Below, piece by piece: positions 5,415 to 6,829 of a stretch of DNA of 6,829 nt (positions within the stretch are counted from its first letter, which is position 1; every line of letters starts with the position of its first letter). The position numbers and the translations under genes were made by a program. A model generated the notes under the pieces. The model was not told the origin of the DNA and ran no database searches. It saw only the letters and a program-made list of their open reading frames with translations. Where the stretch lies: positions 1 through 6,829 of the forward strand of contig CAZFPA010000089.1 in assembly GCA_964520975.1 (NCBI GenBank). The letters run 5' to 3'. The stretch comes from CAZFPA01 sp964520975 (lineage in GTDB: Bacteria > Bacillota > Negativicutes > Selenomonadales > Selenomonadaceae).

Positions 5415-6759
5415 CTATCAAGCCTATGCCATCGACTATATCCTGCGCCATCCCATTGCGGCAGCCATATTGGACATGGGACTTGGCAAGACGGTGATTA
5501 CCCTTACTGCCATCGACCGACTGCTGCATGACAGCTTTGAGATCCGGAAAGTACTGGTGATAGCGCCGCTTCGCGTGGCGAGGACCACATGGCCGGATGA
5601 GATTGAAAAGTGGGATCATCTGGCGGCACTCCGGTATTCCGTCCTGGTCGGCACCCCGGCAGAACGCCTGTCCGCATTGAAAGCCGATGCCGACATTTAC
5701 ATCATCAACCGCGAGAACCTCACGTGGCTCATGCGGCAGGACAGGAAATACCTGGATTTCGATATGGCCGTTCTGGATGAACTCTCATCCTACAAAGCAA
5801 ATTCCCAGCGGACCAAGGCATTCTTGAAACTCCGGCCCAGGCTCCGGCGGGTGGTAGGCTTGACCGGGACGCCATCGAGCAACGGCTTGATGGATCTGCA
5901 TTACGAGTTTCGCTGCCTGGATATGGGAGAGCGTCTGTTCCGCTTCATTGGCCAGTACCGCGCAGCGTTCTTTCAGCCGGATCGGCGCAACGGGAATATC
6001 GTGTATTCCTACAAGGCGCTTCCCTTTGCGGAAAAAGAAATCTATGACCGCATCAGCGATATCACGATATCCATGAAAGCCGTTGACCATCTGAAAATGC
6101 CGGAACTCCTCAGTATCCAGTGTCCTGTCACTTTGGATGAACAGGAGCGCAAAAGGTACGAGGGCATGAAAAAAGACCTCATCCTGGCATTGCCAGAGCA
6201 TGAGATCACAGCCGCCAACGCCGCAGCGCTTTCCAGCAAACTCTCCCAGATGGCGAACGGAGCCGTGTATGCGGATGATGCATCCGTGGTCCACATCCAT
6301 GACCGCAAGCTGGATGCCCTGGAAGATATCATCGAATCGGCAAACGGCAGGCCGCTCCTTGTGGCTTATTGGTATAAGCATGACCTGGAGCGCATCACCA
6401 AACGGCTGGACAGGATGAAGGTTCCATATGCAAGGATTTCTTCCGCTGGCAGCATCACCCGGTGGAACCAGGGAAAAATTGCCGTGGGCCTTATCCATCC
6501 GGCATCCGCAGGCCATGGCTTGAACCTGCAGGCTGGCGGCAACCATCTGGTGTGGTTCGGGCTTACCTGGTCTTTGGAATTATACCAGCAGACCAATGCC
6601 AGGCTTTGGCGGCAGGGCCAGAAAGAGACGGTGGTCATCCATCACATCCTTGCAGCAGGCACCATGGATGAACGGGTGATGAAGGCACTGGATACGAAAG
6701 ATAAAACACAGTCCGCATTGATGGATGCGGTGAAAGCAGAATGGGAGGAAGTCAGATGA
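5395..6759 (+). CDS. SNF2-family DEAD/DEAH-type DNA helicase/translocase
   Basis: This is a 454-residue superfamily 2 motor starting at MKFKPHDYQ. Motifs run in the expected order: Gln9 of the Q-like motif, Walker A DMGLGKT (27-33), motif Ia VIAPLRVARTTWP, motif II LDEL (Asp128, Glu129), motif III LTGTPSSNG (156-164), then in the second RecA-like lobe HPASAGHGLNLQAGG (368-382) and motif VI QQTNARLWRQGQ (398-409). It should use ATP to move on double-stranded DNA and remodel DNA or protein-DNA complexes during phage replication or recombination. The same frame is open further upstream from a TTG at 5356, but the ATG at 5395 is chosen: GGAGG (5382-5386) sits 8 nt upstream and the protein then begins as in relatives. 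It overlaps the VRR-NUC gene by 20 nt and the next gene by 4 nt (ATGA), so it is translationally embedded in the operon. It looks intact. Confidence 0.94.
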   Translation: MKFKPHDYQAYAIDYILRHPIAAAILDMGLGKTVITLTAIDRLLHDSFEIRKVLVIAPLRVARTTWPDEIEKWDHLAALRYSVLVGTPAERLSALKADADIYIINRENLTWLMRQDRKYLDFDMAVLDELSSYKANSQRTKAFLKLRPRLRRVVGLTGTPSSNGLMDLHYEFRCLDMGERLFRFIGQYRAAFFQPDRRNGNIVYSYKALPFAEKEIYDRISDITISMKAVDHLKMPELLSIQCPVTLDEQERKRYEGMKKDLILALPEHEITAANAAALSSKLSQMANGAVYADDASVVHIHDRKLDALEDIIESANGRPLLVAYWYKHDLERITKRLDRMKVPYARISSAGSITRWNQGKIAVGLIHPASAGHGLNLQAGGNHLVWFGLTWSLELYQQTNARLWRQGQKETVVIHHILAAGTMDERVMKALDTKDKTQSALMDAVKAEWEEVR

Positions 6760-6829
6760 TCAGTCCATATGAAGAATTGGCAAACGCCATTGTATTGCAG
6801 GCAGCGAAAGATTATCGGCAGGCATTGAA
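6756..6829 (+). CDS. Start of a small phage protein following the SNF2-type helicase, cut by window edge
   Basis: Twenty-four full codons are visible (MISPYEELANAIVLQAAKDY then RQAL). The ATG overlaps the helicase stop as ATGA and has GGAGG (6744-6748) 7 nt upstream, so it is clearly translated. The pattern LANAIVLQAAKDYRQAL resembles a small helical protein commonly placed right after the SNF2-type helicase in Bacillota phages; its function is unknown to me. Most of the gene lies outside the window. Confidence 0.8.
   Translation, partial: MISPYEELANAIVLQAAKDYRQAL

Noticed and set aside
5785..6546. A 253-codon open frame on the minus strand within the SNF2-type helicase gene
   Set aside because: It is opposite the conserved helicase motifs and shows no family features of its own.
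1..6829. tRNA, rRNA, insertion sequence or attachment site
   Set aside because: No cloverleaf-like sequence, transposase fragment, terminal inverted repeats with target duplication, or integrase context was seen on reading both strands.

Overview
The window is a temperate-phage (prophage) DNA replication and recombination module from a Bacillota host, most likely a gut-type Clostridia or Negativicutes lineage. The evidence is a set of families that co-occur in such phages: a DUF2815 single-stranded-DNA-binding protein, a DUF2800 nuclease-like protein, a P4-type primase-helicase, a stand-alone VRR-NUC nuclease and an SNF2-type helicase. The genes are tightly packed, with strong GGAGG-type ribosome binding sites and ATGA overlaps. 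GC is roughly balanced by eye. I cannot name the host genus. No integrase, repressor or structural gene is visible.

Layout. The left third (about 1-1832) is a leftward operon, in transcription order: a 51-residue small protein, a 116-residue protein of the type often mislabelled 'rRNA biogenesis protein rrp5', DUF2800, then DUF2815, which runs off the left edge. From 2137 a rightward operon begins: a DUF4406/deoxyribosyltransferase-like protein, a 762-residue P4-family primase-helicase, a non-coding gap of about 290 bp, VRR-NUC, the SNF2-type helicase, and the start of another small phage gene that runs off the right edge. All genes except the two edge ones appear intact.

The most interesting parts are the two non-coding stretches. 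Between the divergent operons (1833-2136) are three copies of TTGGGA-N17-TACATA with conserved flanks. Two point left and one points right, and the outermost left copy and the right copy sit at nearly the same distance (46 and 44 nt) from the first start codon of their operon. They look like shared, co-regulated divergent promoters. A long GC-rich stem-loop lies between the two directions. The second stretch (4843-5135) combines GTCATGGA-type short repeats, a local hairpin, an AT-rich core with repeated TTTATATA and TATAGAGAG, and a long-range inverted repeat around that core. This is a plausible replication origin or structured leader.

Working together, the primase-helicase would open and prime the phage DNA, the DUF2815 protein would coat single strands, DUF2800 and VRR-NUC would process ends and branched intermediates, and the SNF2 motor would remodel DNA or protein-DNA complexes. 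In related phages I know, these genes usually run in one direction, so splitting them between two divergent operons with matched promoters is notable.
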